DNA from: Streptomyces sp. NBC_01408
Lineage (GTDB): Bacteria > Actinomycetota > Actinomycetes > Streptomycetales > Streptomycetaceae
Assembly (NCBI RefSeq): GCF_026340255.1
Contig: NZ_JAPEPJ010000002.1
Coordinates: 868,001-932,000, forward strand
DNA: 64,000 nucleotides
Direction: 5' to 3'
Shown: one piece after another, positions 1 to 9,968 of the stretch
Numbering within the stretch: the first letter of the stretch is position 1
Layout: every line of letters starts with the position of its first letter
The notes under the pieces: model-generated
Databases searched by the model: none
The model's input: only the letters and a program-made list of their open reading frames with translations
Told to the model about the DNA's origin: nothing
Translations under genes and position numbers: made by a program

Positions 1-1196
1 AGGGACCGGAATTCGAGGTTGGGGTTCCAGGTGGGCTCGCCGGCGAGCCGGATGCCCGGGAACCGGGCGAAGAGGGCCACGTAGAACCACTTCAGCTGGA
101 GGTTGGCGATCTGCCGGCCCAGGCAGGAGTGGACTCCCAGCCCGAAGGACAGGTGCTTGGCGCTGTTGCTCCGGTCCAGGTCGAAGGCGTCCGGCCGCTC
201 GAACACGCCGGGGTCCCGGTTGGCGGCGCCCAGGAAGAGGGCGACGCTCTGCCCGGCGCGGATCCGTACGCCGCCCATGTCGATGTCCGTCGTGGCGACC
301 CGCCAGGTGAACTGGTTCGACGCGTGGTAGCGGATCACCTCGTTCGCCGCGTTGTCCGTGCACGCCCGGTCGGTGCGCAGCCGCTCGATCTGGTCGGGGT
401 TGCGCGCGAAGGAGAGCATGCCGCTGCTGAGCGAGCCGGGTGTGGTGGGGGCGAACAACGCGATGAACAGCAGGACGAGCTGGTGGACCGTCTGCTCCGG
501 CGTGGTCTCCGTCAGGCTGTCCTGGGCGGCCGCGAGGCGGGCGATGACGGTGTCCGGGAGCACCTTGCCGCGCTTGCCCCGGACGAGCTCCAGGGCGTAG
601 GTGTGCAGGTCCGTGAGGAGTTCCAGGAGGCGGTCGAGCGCCACCGGCTGGCTCTGCGGCCCGGACCAGTACGTCATGAGCGTCTCGACGCACGGGATGA
701 CGAAGTCCAGGTCGTCCTCCGGCACCCCGAATGCGTGCACGGCCGAACGGACGGGCAGTTCGGCGGCCAGGACGGGGACGGCGTCGATCTCCCTCGTGCG
801 GGAGGGGACCGAGGCGACCAGGTCGGCGGCGACTCCTTCGATCACCTGGCTGTAGTGCTCGTGCGCCGCCCCGCTGAAGCCGGCCTGGGTGGAGCGGCGC
901 AGCGCGTCGTGGCGCGGCGGGTCCGTGTACATCATCACGTTCTTGGTGAACCGGTGGTAGATGTTGTCGGGCGGCAGCGGCCGGCCGGGGAACTTGACCG
1001 CCAGTACCTCTTCCATCCGCTCGGCCTTGAGCCGGCGGTCCTTCAGCGCGGCGGCGCAGTCCCCGTACTTCATGACCGCCCAGGCGTTCAGCCCCTCGGA
1101 CCAGTGGACGGGCTCGCGCCGGGCCAGGTCCGCGTAGACGGGGTACGGGTCGGGCACGATCGCGGGATCCGACAGGGGCGACGGCTGCTGACTCAC
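1..1196 (-). CDS. Cytochrome P450 (3' end cut by window edge)
   Basis: Soluble bacterial-type cytochrome P450, a haem monooxygenase of unknown substrate. The frame opens with GTG at 1196, which overlaps the stop of the upstream cupin gene (GTGA), and stays open to base 1. Visible motifs are the ExxR helix (NEVIR, about residue 286), the haem loop [10 protein letters not shown] with cysteine near residue 358, and the DPPRH segment typical of bacterial P450s. In helix I the usual A/G-G-x-D/E-T-T reads FAPTTPG: the threonines are kept but the acid is absent. Nearly full length; only the last residues lie outside the window. Last gene of a three-gene operon (P450, cupin, P450), so the products probably act in one pathway. 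Substrate not predictable. Confidence 0.93.
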   Translation of the reverse strand, partial: MSQQPSPLSDPAIVPDPYPVYADLARREPVHWSEGLNAWAVMKYGDCAAALKDRRLKAERMEEVLAVKFPGRPLPPDNIYHRFTKNVMMYTDPPRHDALRRSTQAGFSGAAHEHYSQVIEGVAADLVASVPSRTREIDAVPVLAAELPVRSAVHAFGVPEDDLDFVIPCVETLMTYWSGPQSQPVALDRLLELLTDLHTYALELVRGKRGKVLPDTVIARLAAAQDSLTETTPEQTVHQLVLLFIALFAPTTPGSLSSGMLSFARNPDQIERLRTDRACTDNAANEVIRYHASNQFTWRVATTDIDMGGVRIRAGQSVALFLGAANRDPGVFERPDAFDLDRSNSAKHLSFGLGVHSCLGRQIANLQLKWFYVALFARFPGIRLAGEPTWNPNLEFRS

Positions 1197-1729
1197 TGGC
1201 TCTTCTCCTTCCGGTGGCCGGGATCCGGGGCCGCGGCCGGGATTCCGGGAGGTCCGAGCACTTCGATCCCGAACTCGGCGGCGATGGCGCGCACTTGTTC
1301 CAGGTCGGGCAGGACGATGCCGTGGGGCGGGATCTCCAGGGAGGGCGCGGGCTTCCCCAGGGAGCGGGTGAAGCCGTCGAACCCACCGGGCTCGGTCACG
1401 TGCAGGAAGCGCGCCTCGTCCGAGGTGACGAGGAAGGTGTGGGGGACGTGGCGCGGGCCGTAGACGAACGATCCGGCGGGCGCGGCGATGACCTGGCCGG
1501 CCACCCAGAAGGTGACCTCGCCGTCGAGGACGTACCACCATTCGTCGTCGCGGTGGTGCACGTGGAGCGGCGAGCCGGTGCCGCGCCGGCCGAGGTGCTC
1601 GATGACCGAGGCCGCCCCGTTCATCTCCGCCGCGGAACCCTTGACCGTCGCCAGGAAGTCGAGGAACCACAGCGCCTCGCCCTCCCCCTCGCGCAACGCG
1701 ATCGGCGCGGTCCTTGCGTCCTCCGGCAT
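1193..1729 (-). CDS. Cupin-fold protein, quercetinase-like
   Basis: Single-domain cupin of about 178 residues. The metal-binding first motif is clear ([17 protein letters not shown]: two histidines and a glutamate spaced as in germin/quercetin 2,3-dioxygenase-like proteins), and a later histidine lies in GPRHVPHTF. Such proteins act as dioxygenases, isomerases or cyclases, so the reaction is not assignable. An ATG at 1744 overlaps the P450 stop (ATGA), but the ATG at 1729 has a better ribosome site (AAGGGA, 7 bases away) and is preferred. Both flanking genes are P450s on the same strand with 4-base overlaps or close spacing, so it is translationally coupled in a small oxidative operon. Confidence 0.85.
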   Translation of the reverse strand: MPEDARTAPIALREGEGEALWFLDFLATVKGSAAEMNGAASVIEHLGRRGTGSPLHVHHRDDEWWYVLDGEVTFWVAGQVIAAPAGSFVYGPRHVPHTFLVTSDEARFLHVTEPGGFDGFTRSLGKPAPSLEIPPHGIVLPDLEQVRAIAAEFGIEVLGPPGIPAAAPDPGHRKEKSQ

Positions 1730-1740
1730 ATCGGATCCCT

Positions 1741-3303
1741 TCATCGCGAGACCAGCCGGACCGGCACGGCCGACGGCACGACGGAAATCGTCGAATGGAA
1801 TGTCACTTCGATGTCATCGACGGGAACGATGAGGAAATTCTTCAGGATTTCGGTCAGCATGACGGCGCACTGCTGTTCCGCAAGCCGGTTTCCGACGCAG
1901 TGCCGCGGGCCGGCGCCGAACGGCAGGAAACTGTTGATGGTGGCGTGTTCCTCGTCGTCGGCCGAGAACCGGTCCGGGTTGAATCGGTCCGCGTCGCGGA
2001 ACAGGTCCGGATTCTTCCCGACGGCGCTCTTCATCCACATGATGACCGTGCCCGGCGGGATGCTCATTCCCCTTTCCTCCACCGCGCGTTCTTCGGTGAA
2101 TTTCGCACTGAAGGGGACGGGCGGGAAGAGGCGCAGCGTCTCGTAGACGATGCTCCTGACGTACGGGTCGGGGCTCGGATCGCCGCCCGGTCCGCCGGGG
2201 CCGTCCGTGTCGTCCGGGCCGTCCGCCGGGGCGGCCGCCTCGATCGACTTGCGCGCCTTCTCCTGGACGTGCTGGTCCTGGGAGAGCATGACCAGCGCCT
2301 GGGAGAGGACGTAGGACATGGGGTCGGCGCCGCCGAGGACGAGGGACATCAGCTCCTCGACCCGGTCCTCGTGGGACCAGGGGGCCCGGGTCACCTGACC
2401 GAGCAGGTCGCCGGACGGCCGGTGCGCGGGGCACTCGGCGGGGGCGCGCTGCTCGCGGCCGCTCAGCACGGCGCCGAGGACGCCGGCGACCTGGCGGTAC
2501 GCGGCCCGGACGCGCAGCCGCCGCCGCGGGAAGATCCACCGGACGAAGAAGGGGTGGAAGGCGCGGAAGCTGACCTCTTCCTCGATGGCACCGAGGGCCC
2601 GGTGGTACGCGTGCAGATCCGCCCCGAGATCCCAGTCCTCGCCGAAGAGGAAGGCGCTGAGACAGTTGACGCTCCAGTCGCGCAGGTCCGCCTGGATGCC
2701 CTCGTAGGTCTCGTCGACGTGCTTCCACTTGTCCACGTACCGGTCGGCCACGTCCGTCAGCACGTACGACCGCTCCGCGACCCCGCGACTCGTCAGGGAC
2801 GCCGAGAGGACCTGACGGTGGGTCCGGTGGAGGTCGCCCCCCTCCACACCCATGAGGCTCCGGGCCAGCACCGTCCGGTCGGCCCGGCGGTGCGAGTCGA
2901 GGTCCTTCTTGTGCAGGTTGGGGGACACGTACGACAGCGATACGAACGCCGCGCTCCCCCAGGCCAGATGGAGGCGTACGAGGGGCCCGTACTGGTCGTG
3001 CAGTGCTTGCAGCGCTTCGTGCCGGCCGCCGTGCCCGTAGGCCAGCAGCTCCCCCATGTTCCCCAGGAAGAACGAGGGTTTCGGGCCCGGCAGGTGCCGC
3101 AGCGAGCGGAACTCCGCCAGCCGCCGCCGTACGAAGAAGAGCGGAAGAGCGGCGATCACCGGGACGGCGAGCAGGAGCGGCCAGGCCTGGCCGCTGAGGC
3201 CGAACCACAATAGGAACCCTGCCAGCAGGAAGGGGACAGCGATGCCCGCCGTGTAAATTGCTCGATACAGTGCGTGTAATCGACGTGCCCTGTGCATGCT
3301 CAT
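1741..3303 (-). CDS. Membrane-anchored cytochrome P450
   Basis: Cytochrome P450 of about 520 residues with an N-terminal hydrophobic region of two likely membrane segments ending in an RRR stop-transfer, followed by the proline-rich [12 protein letters not shown] hinge. This layout is common in eukaryotic microsomal P450s and rare in bacteria. The core is complete: ExxR in YETLRLFPP and the haem loop [17 protein letters not shown] with cysteine near residue 469. Helix I reads [13 protein letters not shown], so the conserved acid-threonine pair is replaced by D-P-M-S; this may alter proton delivery or mark a non-classical reaction. The ATG at 3303 has GAGGGG 9 bases upstream; an in-frame ATG at 3390 is possible but less likely. 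First gene of the P450-cupin-P450 operon. Confidence 0.9.
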   Translation of the reverse strand: MSMHRARRLHALYRAIYTAGIAVPFLLAGFLLWFGLSGQAWPLLLAVPVIAALPLFFVRRRLAEFRSLRHLPGPKPSFFLGNMGELLAYGHGGRHEALQALHDQYGPLVRLHLAWGSAAFVSLSYVSPNLHKKDLDSHRRADRTVLARSLMGVEGGDLHRTHRQVLSASLTSRGVAERSYVLTDVADRYVDKWKHVDETYEGIQADLRDWSVNCLSAFLFGEDWDLGADLHAYHRALGAIEEEVSFRAFHPFFVRWIFPRRRLRVRAAYRQVAGVLGAVLSGREQRAPAECPAHRPSGDLLGQVTRAPWSHEDRVEELMSLVLGGADPMSYVLSQALVMLSQDQHVQEKARKSIEAAAPADGPDDTDGPGGPGGDPSPDPYVRSIVYETLRLFPPVPFSAKFTEERAVEERGMSIPPGTVIMWMKSAVGKNPDLFRDADRFNPDRFSADDEEHATINSFLPFGAGPRHCVGNRLAEQQCAVMLTEILKNFLIVPVDDIEVTFHSTISVVPSAVPVRLVSR

Positions 3304-3728
3304 ATCCATTCCCCTCGACGACTGACGCGAGCCTTCCCGAGGACCTTCCGGTCCGTTCGGGGCGTGACTTAAGGGAATCTCGATGCGCAACCAGGCTACG
3401 GAGCCGATTCCGGGCGCGGCAATAGAGGCCGACGGGATGGCCGGTTCCCACCGAAGTCATGGAATGTGAATATCGCGTAAGCAAGTCCGAGGCGTACCAG
3501 GCCAGCGTTGCACGGGCGCGGCCCCGCCGCGCAATTGAACGGACCGGCGCGGTGGGAGATGGCTCATTCCACGGGTAGGGGTCTTCGGGCCGAGCACGCG
3601 GCGGCCGTACCGGTGGCCGGCAGAGCGCCGGCACCCCCGCCCGGTGGGCGGGCCGCGGCGGGCGCCCTTGCCCCTCTCGAAGGACCACACCCTGCATTCG
3701 TTCCCGCTGGCCGAATGTGTCCGAGCCG
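3304..3728. other. Intergenic region with hairpin (3636-3652)
   Basis: No convincing gene. It must contain the promoter of the P450 operon on the minus strand and the 3' end of the tetR transcript. A perfect 7-bp GC stem with a 3-base loop (CCCGCCC-GGT-GGGCGGG, 3636-3652) lies about 75 bases past the tetR stop and may terminate it; there is no T-run. A 77-codon minus-strand frame here has an arginine/proline-rich shadow composition and was not called. Confidence 0.4.
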
Positions 3729-4370
3729 TCAGGTGCGCGCGAGCGCGAGTTCCCTTTCGAATCCGGACAGCAGCGCTTCGAGCGCGAAGTCGAAGCGCGC
3801 CACGGCCGCGTCCCCGCCTGCCTCGCGGGCGGCGCTGACCAGCAGCGGGTAGGCGTCCGGGTCCAGCGAGGCCATGTCGCCGGCGCCGTCGACACTGCCC
3901 GCCTGTGCGGCGGCGTGACCGACGACGAAGCTGGTCAGGGAGTACAGGACGTCCAGGGTCCTGGGCAGGGGGAAGCCCGCCTCGTACAGCATCCCCACCA
4001 CGGCCTCCATCGTCCGCAGATTGCGGGGAGTCATGGCGGGCCGGGACAGCAGCAGCGGCACGGCGTGCGGATGCGTGCCGAGCGCGGCCACCAGCGCGTG
4101 AGCGTAGGTGCGCAGGTCCTCCCGCCAGGTGGCGGCGCCGAACTCCGGGGGAACGGCCTCCGCGACGACCTGCTCGATCATCCCGTCCAGCAGGGCACTC
4201 TTGTTCGGCACGTGGTGGTAGAGGGTCATCGCCTCCACGCCCAGTTCGGCGCCGAGCCGGCGCATCGACAGAGCCTTCAGCCCCTCTCGGTCGGCGAGCC
4301 GTACAGCCGCCTCCAGGACGGCCTGCCTCGTGAGCCCCGCGCGCTGCCCGCGAGCCCTGTTGGCCCCCAT
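3729..4370 (-). CDS. TetR-family repressor (TetR class, C-terminal TetR_C)
   Basis: TetR/AcrR-type transcriptional repressor, 213 residues. The N-terminal helix-turn-helix spans roughly residues 14-60, with the family hallmark GVEAMTLYHHVPNKSALLDGM. The C-terminal ligand-binding part resembles tetracycline-repressor-type TetR_C domains. Start ATG at 4370 is preceded by AAGGAGG. It is divergent from an ABC exporter operon beginning at 4492, and the 121-bp gap holds two copies of a 13-bp palindrome overlapping the exporter promoter. It very likely represses the exporter and itself. The inducer is unknown, but the exporter type and a nearby DtxR relic hint at iron or siderophore physiology. Confidence 0.92.
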   Translation of the reverse strand: MGANRARGQRAGLTRQAVLEAAVRLADREGLKALSMRRLGAELGVEAMTLYHHVPNKSALLDGMIEQVVAEAVPPEFGAATWREDLRTYAHALVAALGTHPHAVPLLLSRPAMTPRNLRTMEAVVGMLYEAGFPLPRTLDVLYSLTSFVVGHAAAQAGSVDGAGDMASLDPDAYPLLVSAAREAGGDAAVARFDFALEALLSGFERELALART

Positions 4371-4408
4371 GGCCCCCTCCTTCCGTACCGGACGCGCTGC
4401 GTCACGGG

Positions 4409-4462
4409 TTGACCATTCTTACGACGTAAGTATAGCGTCGAGACGCAGCCTTACATTGTAAG
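4409..4462 (+). promoter_or_regulatory. Exporter promoter with twin TetR operators
   Basis: TTGACC (4409-4414) and TATAGC (4431-4436), 16 bp apart, form a good -35/-10 pair for the ABC operon. The 13-bp palindrome CTTAC-GAC-GTAAG occupies the spacer (4418-4430), and a second copy, CTTAC-ATT-GTAAG, follows at 4450-4462 over the expected transcription start; the centres are 32 bp apart. Both copies share the same 5-bp arms, as expected for a TetR dimer site. Binding here would block the exporter promoter directly. Confidence 0.75.
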
Positions 4463-4491
4463 AATCACCTTGCTGTGAACACGGGGGAACG

Positions 4492-6327
4492 ATGACCAGC
4501 ACCGAGCTCGCCAAGGCGAGGAAACAGTCCACACGACCACCGGAGGATGCCGGTGCCGCGCCGGAGCCCTCGCCGGACGGGCAAGGCATGGCAGGGCTGC
4601 TGGCTCCCTACGCGAGCGGCTTCGTCGCCGTGATCGCCCTGCAGCTCATCGGCGCGGTGGCGGGGTTGGCGCCGCTGCTCGCGGTCGTCGAGCTGGGCCG
4701 GACCCTGCTCGCGCCCGGGCCGGTCGACCACGGCCATGTCCGGTTCATCGTGGTCGCGGGCGCGGTCGGCCTGTTCGTCCGGCTGCTGTTCACCGCCGCT
4801 GCGGCGGGAGTCGGGCATCTGCTCGACGGGCGGGTGCAGTTGGCGTTCCGCCGGCGGCTGGCCGCGCGGCTGGGGCGGGTCCCGATCGGCTGGCTCTCGC
4901 GCCGCCGCAGCGGTGAGCTGGCCAAGCTGGTGGGCGAGGACGTATCCGCCATCCACCCCTTCATCGCCCACACCCCCGGCGAGCTGGCCTCCGCGTTCGT
5001 CGTACCACTGGTGTCGCTGGTCTACCTGTTCAGCGTCGACTGGCGGCTGACGCTGATCACCCTGATCCCGGTGGTCGCGGCGATGGCGCTGGTCCCGTTG
5101 ATGATGACCCCGGCCCGGCTGCGCGAGCAGGCGGAATTCGACGCGGCGATGACACGGATCAGGGCCTCCGCAGTGGAGTTCGTCCAGGGCATCGCGGTGG
5201 TCAAGGCGTTCGGCGGGGGCGAGCTCGCCCACCGCGAGTTCCGCACTGCCGCCGACGAGTTCGTCGCCGCCTTCCGCCGCTGGGTGCACGGGATCTCCCC
5301 GATCGCCGCGGGGATGCAGCTGGTGCTGTCACCCCCGTTCGTGCTGCTGACCGTGCTGACCGGCGGCGCGGCGCTCATCACCAGCGCGGAGATGACACCG
5401 GCCGAGCTGCTTCCGTTCCTGCTGCTGGGACTCGGGCTGACCGCCCCCGTGGCGGCGCTCGGGCACGGCTTCGACGAGCTGCAGGCCGCCCGCCGCGCGG
5501 TCGGCCGGATCCGCGACGTGCTCGCGGTGCCGCCGCTGCCCGAGCCGGCGCACCCTCTCGCGCCGCACGGCCACCGGGTGGAGCTGCGGGGCGTCCACTT
5601 CGCCTACGAACCCGGCCGCGAAGTACTGTGCGGAATCGACCTGGTGCTGGAGCCGGGGACGGTCACCGCGCTCGTCGGACCGTCAGGAAGCGGCAAATCC
5701 ACGCTGGTCCAGTTGCTGCCGCGGTTCGTCGACCCGACGAGCGGCTCGGTCCGCCTGGGCGGCGTCGACCTGCGCGAGCTGAGCAGCCGGGAGCTGTACC
5801 GGCAGGTCTCCTTCGTCTTCCAGGACGTGCGCCTGCTGCGCGCCTCGGTCGCGGAGAACATCGCGCTGGCGGTACCGGCCGCCCGTCCGGAGGAGGTGGT
5901 GCGTGCCGCCCGGCTGGCGAACATCCACGACCGCGTACTCGCACTGCCCCGCGGCTACGAGACGGTGATCGGCGAGGACGCCCGGCTGTCGGGCGGCGAG
6001 GCCCAACGCGTCGCGCTCGCCCGTGCCCTGCTGGCCGACACCCCCGTCCTCGTGCTCGACGAGGCGACCTCCTTCGCCGACCCGCACACCGAACAGGCGG
6101 TGGGCCGCGCGCTGGAGGCGATACGCGGCGACCGGACGGTCCTGGTCATCGCCCACCGCCTGGAGACCGTCGTCGGCGCCGACACCGTCGCGGTGCTGGA
6201 GGAAGGACGCGTCGTCGAGCACGGCCCGCCCGCCGAACTGCTCGCAGCGGACGGCGCGTTCGCCGCGCTGTGGCGGACCCTGCACGCGCCGGGCTCTGCG
6301 GGAGAGGGAGAGGGTGAGCGGCTGTGA
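4492..6327 (+). CDS. ABC exporter, fused permease-ATPase (first half-transporter)
   Basis: Half-size ABC exporter of 611 residues: an N-terminal six-helix permease domain (about residues 25-310), then an ATPase domain. Walker A is GPSGSGKST near residue 395, the signature is LSGGEAQR, and Walker B is VLVLDEATS. It pairs with the second half-transporter at 6510-8264 to form a heterodimer, resembling the IrtA/IrtB-type pairs that move siderophores or peptides across the cytoplasmic membrane. Start ATG at 4492 has GGGGGAA upstream. Divergent from and probably repressed by the TetR gene. Substrate not shown by sequence; the siderophore link is an inference from pair type and the DtxR relic downstream. 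Confidence 0.9.
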   Translation: MTSTELAKARKQSTRPPEDAGAAPEPSPDGQGMAGLLAPYASGFVAVIALQLIGAVAGLAPLLAVVELGRTLLAPGPVDHGHVRFIVVAGAVGLFVRLLFTAAAAGVGHLLDGRVQLAFRRRLAARLGRVPIGWLSRRRSGELAKLVGEDVSAIHPFIAHTPGELASAFVVPLVSLVYLFSVDWRLTLITLIPVVAAMALVPLMMTPARLREQAEFDAAMTRIRASAVEFVQGIAVVKAFGGGELAHREFRTAADEFVAAFRRWVHGISPIAAGMQLVLSPPFVLLTVLTGGAALITSAEMTPAELLPFLLLGLGLTAPVAALGHGFDELQAARRAVGRIRDVLAVPPLPEPAHPLAPHGHRVELRGVHFAYEPGREVLCGIDLVLEPGTVTALVGPSGSGKSTLVQLLPRFVDPTSGSVRLGGVDLRELSSRELYRQVSFVFQDVRLLRASVAENIALAVPAARPEEVVRAARLANIHDRVLALPRGYETVIGEDARLSGGEAQRVALARALLADTPVLVLDEATSFADPHTEQAVGRALEAIRGDRTVLVIAHRLETVVGADTVAVLEEGRVVEHGPPAELLAADGAFAALWRTLHAPGSAGEGEGERL

Positions 6328-6345
6328 GGGCGCACGGCTTGATCG

Positions 6346-6513
6346 ATCCGCCTGGCCGAGTGCCTGCTGGCGGAAGTGATCGGTCTGCGGTGGGAGGACG
6401 TCCACACCGAGGCCTCCCGCTGGCAGCACGTCATGTCCGACACGGTGGAGAACAGGCTGGCCGAACCCCTCGGCCAACCCGACGGCGAACGACAAGGAGA
6501 CCACCCGCGATGA
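6346..6513 (+). pseudogene. Relic of a DtxR/IdeR-family iron regulator
   Basis: The reading frame through 6346-6480 encodes about 45 residues strikingly like the dimerisation segment of DtxR/IdeR iron-dependent repressors ([18 protein letters not shown], then [15 protein letters not shown]; the IdeR pattern is LAERLL-DVIGL-W--VH-EA-RWEHVMS). The N-terminal DNA-binding helix-turn-helix is missing, a stop codon lies directly upstream (6340-6342), and the metal-binding C-terminus is lost; the frame ends at 6513, overlapping the start of the next ABC gene as ATGA. It is read as a decayed gene fragment. Its position between two halves of one exporter suggests the operon descends from an iron-controlled siderophore locus. 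Confidence 0.72.
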
Positions 6514-8264
6514 TCCGCATGCTGCTGCGCGTGCTGGGCCACCAGTACTCCCGCCCGATGCGCCGCACCCTCGCCCTGATGACGACCACCGCGGCCGTCG
6601 AGGGCCTGTCCTACGCCCTGCTTCTGCCCCTACTGCGGGCGCTGCTCGGGGACGCGCCCGGCGACGCCTGGCCCTGGCTGGGCGCGTTCGGCAGTGCGGT
6701 GGGTGCCTACGCGGTGCTGCGCTACCTCAGCGACCTGTCGGGGTTCCGCGTCGGCACCGCCCTGCTGCGCGGCGTGTACCACCGCCTCGGCGACCATCTG
6801 GCCCGGCTGCCGCTCGGGTGGTACGGCGCGGCCCGGGTGGGAGAGGTGTCCGTCCTGGCCGGCCAGGGTGTGCTGCAGGCGATGAGCGTGATCGCACACC
6901 TGCTGGCGCCGTTCGTCTCCGCCGCCGTGACGCCGTTGACGATCGTCGCCGTGATCCTGGCCGCCAACTGGCAGCTGGGCCTGGCCGCGCTGGCCGCCGT
7001 CCCCGTCGTGGCGGCGATCCAGATCCTGACCGGTCGTTCGACCGCCGCCGAGGACGCGGAGCGCGCCGCACACGACCGCGAGGCCACCGGCAGGGTCATC
7101 GAATACCTCCGGGCCCAGCCGGTGCTGCGCGCCGGCGGCCGGACCGCCGAACGCTTCCGGCTGCTGGACGACTCCCTGCGGCAGGTCCAGCACGCCTCCC
7201 GCCGCTCCACGCTGTCCGCGCTGCCCGGCGCGTTGGGGCTGACCCTGACGGTGCAGGCGGTGTTCACCGCGATGCTGGTCCTGGGCGTGCACCTCGCGCT
7301 CGGCGGGGACATCGGGGCCGCGGAGCTGCTGACGATCCTGGTGCTGGCCGCCCGCTGCGCGGACCCGCTGCTGTCGCTGGCCGACCTCGGCGGCAAGCTC
7401 CGCGGCGCCCGCGGCGAACTGGGCCGGCTCGACGCGGTGCTGCGCACGGAACCGCTGCCGCAGGCCCCCGACCCGGTCCAACCGGTCGGACACGGGGTGG
7501 AGTTCGACTCGGTCACCTTCCGGCACGGGGAGCGCACGGTGTTCGACGACCTGTCGCTGTCCGTCCCCGAGGGGCAGCGGCTGGCCGTGGTGGGGCCGTC
7601 GGGTGCGGGCAAGAGCACCCTGTTGCACCTGCTCGCCCGGTTCCACGACGTCGACGCGGGCGCGGTGCGCGTCGGCGGCGCGGACGTACGCGCCATCGGC
7701 ACGGCAGATCTGATGGCACAGTTCGCCATCGTCTTCCAGGACGTCTATCTCTTCGACGGCACGATCGAGGACAACGTGCGCCTCGGCCGCCCCGACGCCA
7801 CCGGAGCCGAGGTGAGGGCAGCCGCGGCCGCGGCGCGCCTGGACGAGGTGGTCGAACGCCTGCCCGACGGATGGGCGACCGAGGTCGGCGAGGGCGGAGC
7901 GCGCCTGTCCGGCGGCGAGCGCCAGCGCGTCTCGATTGCCCGCGCGCTGCTGAAGAACGCGCCGATCGTGCTGCTGGACGAGGTCACCTCCGCGCTCGAC
8001 CCCGTCAATGAGGCGGCCGTCCACGCCGGCATCGAGCGCCTGATGGCAGGCCGAACCGTGCTCCTGGTGGCCCACCGGATGAGCACCGTCCGACACGCCG
8101 ACCGCATCGTCTTCCTCGACGCCGGCCGCATCGTCGAGGAAGGCGGCCATGACGAACTGCTGCGCCGTGGCGGCCGCTACGCCGACTTCTGGAACCTCTC
8201 CTTGGCCGGGCGCCCCGGCGAGATCTCCGGTTACCGGGTCGGCGACAACGACACCACCCCTTGA
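6510..8264 (+). CDS. ABC exporter, fused permease-ATPase (second half-transporter)
   Basis: Second half-size ABC exporter, 584 residues from ATG 6510, which has AAGGAG 10 bases upstream. A longer frame runs back to 6324, but its extra 62 codons are arginine-rich and overlap the DtxR relic, so they are excluded. It has a permease domain (about residues 15-300) and an ATPase domain with Walker [10 protein letters not shown] near 362, signature LSGGERQR and Walker [10 protein letters not shown]. Partner of the gene at 4492-6327 and in the same operon, separated only by the relic. Role: energy-driven export of an unknown small molecule. Confidence 0.9.
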   Translation: MIRMLLRVLGHQYSRPMRRTLALMTTTAAVEGLSYALLLPLLRALLGDAPGDAWPWLGAFGSAVGAYAVLRYLSDLSGFRVGTALLRGVYHRLGDHLARLPLGWYGAARVGEVSVLAGQGVLQAMSVIAHLLAPFVSAAVTPLTIVAVILAANWQLGLAALAAVPVVAAIQILTGRSTAAEDAERAAHDREATGRVIEYLRAQPVLRAGGRTAERFRLLDDSLRQVQHASRRSTLSALPGALGLTLTVQAVFTAMLVLGVHLALGGDIGAAELLTILVLAARCADPLLSLADLGGKLRGARGELGRLDAVLRTEPLPQAPDPVQPVGHGVEFDSVTFRHGERTVFDDLSLSVPEGQRLAVVGPSGAGKSTLLHLLARFHDVDAGAVRVGGADVRAIGTADLMAQFAIVFQDVYLFDGTIEDNVRLGRPDATGAEVRAAAAAARLDEVVERLPDGWATEVGEGGARLSGGERQRVSIARALLKNAPIVLLDEVTSALDPVNEAAVHAGIERLMAGRTVLLVAHRMSTVRHADRIVFLDAGRIVEEGGHDELLRRGGRYADFWNLSLAGRPGEISGYRVGDNDTTP

Positions 8265-8396
8265 CCCCCGGGAGTGCGGGTCACCGGGATTGTCCGGATC
8301 TCTGGCCGGCGAAGAGCACGCATGGACCGGACCCGTATCCGGTTGAATGAGGATTTTCGCCATGCTGTCGATGAGTCGCGTGCAAGGATGTCGGCC

Positions 8397-9932
8397 GTGA
8401 CCAGATCGTCCTCCTCGCCTCTCGCCGAGGGCACACCTCACAACTACGGCCTGGGTCCCCGTACCGCTGCCGTGCTTGTGTTCGGGTCGTCGGCCGCGGT
8501 CCTGGTGGTGGAGATCGTCGCGTTGCGGCTGCTGGCTCCCTACCTCGGCCTGACCCTCGAAACCAGCACCATGGTGATCGGCATCGCCCTCACCGCGATC
8601 GCCGTCGGCTCCTGGCTGGGTGGGCGCATCGCCGACCAGGTCAATCCACGCCGGCTCATCGGCCCCTCGCTCGGGGTGTCGGGAGCGGTCGTGGCGCTCA
8701 CCCCTGCCGTGCTGCGCACCACTGCGGAGTGGGCACCGGCGATGCTCTTGTTGATCGCATCGCTGACCATCCTCGTACCGGGCGCGCTGCTCTCCGCGGT
8801 GACGCCGATCGTGACCAAGTTGCGTCTCACCAGCCTCGCCGAAACCGGAACGGTTGTCGGCCGGCTGTCCGGCGTAGGCACGGTCGGCGCCATCGTCGGC
8901 ACGGTCCTCACCGGCTTCGTCCTCGTTTCGCGGTTGCCGGTCAGCGGCATCCTGATCGGCCTCGGAACACTGCTGGTGGTCGGCTCGGCGCTGGTCGAGT
9001 GGCGAACGCGCGGGTGGAGCAGCACGCCTGCCCTGACGCTCGCGGTCGTTGCCGGCGGCCTCGCCACCATGGTCGCGCCCGGCGGCTGCGACACGGAGAC
9101 CAGGTACCACTGCGCACGGATCGTCGCAGACCCCGACCGGGGCAGCGGCCGCACACTCGTTCTGGACGGCGTGCGGCATTCCTACGTCGACATCGACGAC
9201 CCGACCCTGCTCAAGTTCGAGTATGTGCGCGCCATCGCGTCGGTGGTCGATGCCGCCTTTCCCAAAAGCAGGCCACTGGCTGCCCACCACCTGGGCGGCG
9301 GCGGGCTCACCTTTCCCCGTTACCTCGCGGCCACGCGGCCCGGGACGCGCAGCCTTGTGTCCGAGATCGACAGCGAAGTCGTGCGCATCGACCGCGACCA
9401 ACTGGGTCTGAGATCAGAAGGCGGTATCGACGTACGCGTCGAGGACGGCAGGCTCGGCCTGCGGCGACTGGACGCCGGCAGTCGTGACCTCGTCGTCGGC
9501 GACGCCTTCGGGGGCGTCAGCGTGCCGTGGCACCTCACTACGACGGAAGCGATGACCGACGTACGGCGGGTGCTCAACGAAAACGGCCTGTACGTGGCCA
9601 ACCTCATCGACCACGGCGGTCTGGCCTTCGCACGTGCCGAAGTAGCCACCCTCAGCAAGACCTTCGAGCACGTCGCCCTCGTCGGCAAACCCTCCGATAT
9701 CGGCCTCGACCCGACGGCCACCCCTGAGGGCGGCAATCTGGTGGTGCTCGCCTCCAAGCGACCAGTCGACCTCCGCGTGGCCCAGGAAGCGCTGGACGCC
9801 CGGCAAACCGGCTGGAAAATCGCCACCGGCGACGACCTCACGTCCTGGATCGGCGGTGCTCAACTGCTCACCGACGACCACGCACCCGTCGACCAGCTCC
9901 TCCAGCCCTATGGCCCACGGAGCAGCCAGTGA
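8397..9932 (+). CDS. Membrane-fused spermidine-synthase-like protein
   Basis: About 511 residues: an N-terminal membrane part with roughly seven hydrophobic helices (to about residue 235) joined to a Rossmann methyltransferase-like domain of the spermidine synthase superfamily (HHLGGGGLTFPRYL, then SEID; VVGDAFGG as motif II). Such fused proteins are common in actinobacteria. They resemble polyamine synthases, but true aminopropyl transfer is usually unproven. Upstream in-frame ATGs exist (8274, 8388); GTG 8397 is favoured because AAGGA sits 8 bases upstream, whereas it is too close to ATG 8388. It follows the ABC operon by 132 bp and may be transcribed with it. Substrate unknown. Confidence 0.82.
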   Translation: MTRSSSSPLAEGTPHNYGLGPRTAAVLVFGSSAAVLVVEIVALRLLAPYLGLTLETSTMVIGIALTAIAVGSWLGGRIADQVNPRRLIGPSLGVSGAVVALTPAVLRTTAEWAPAMLLLIASLTILVPGALLSAVTPIVTKLRLTSLAETGTVVGRLSGVGTVGAIVGTVLTGFVLVSRLPVSGILIGLGTLLVVGSALVEWRTRGWSSTPALTLAVVAGGLATMVAPGGCDTETRYHCARIVADPDRGSGRTLVLDGVRHSYVDIDDPTLLKFEYVRAIASVVDAAFPKSRPLAAHHLGGGGLTFPRYLAATRPGTRSLVSEIDSEVVRIDRDQLGLRSEGGIDVRVEDGRLGLRRLDAGSRDLVVGDAFGGVSVPWHLTTTEAMTDVRRVLNENGLYVANLIDHGGLAFARAEVATLSKTFEHVALVGKPSDIGLDPTATPEGGNLVVLASKRPVDLRVAQEALDARQTGWKIATGDDLTSWIGGAQLLTDDHAPVDQLLQPYGPRSSQ

Positions 9933-9968
9933 CAGGACGCACGTCCGAGCCATGCCGCACTCCCACCA

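Noticed and set aside
3457..3690. 77-codon minus-strand ORF between tetR and the P450 operon
   Set aside because: Random-looking Arg/Gly/Pro composition, no ribosome site and no coupling.
6324..6509. 62-codon N-terminal extension of the second ABC gene
   Set aside because: Arginine/proline-rich and out of frame with the DtxR relic; a clear AAGGAG supports ATG 6510.
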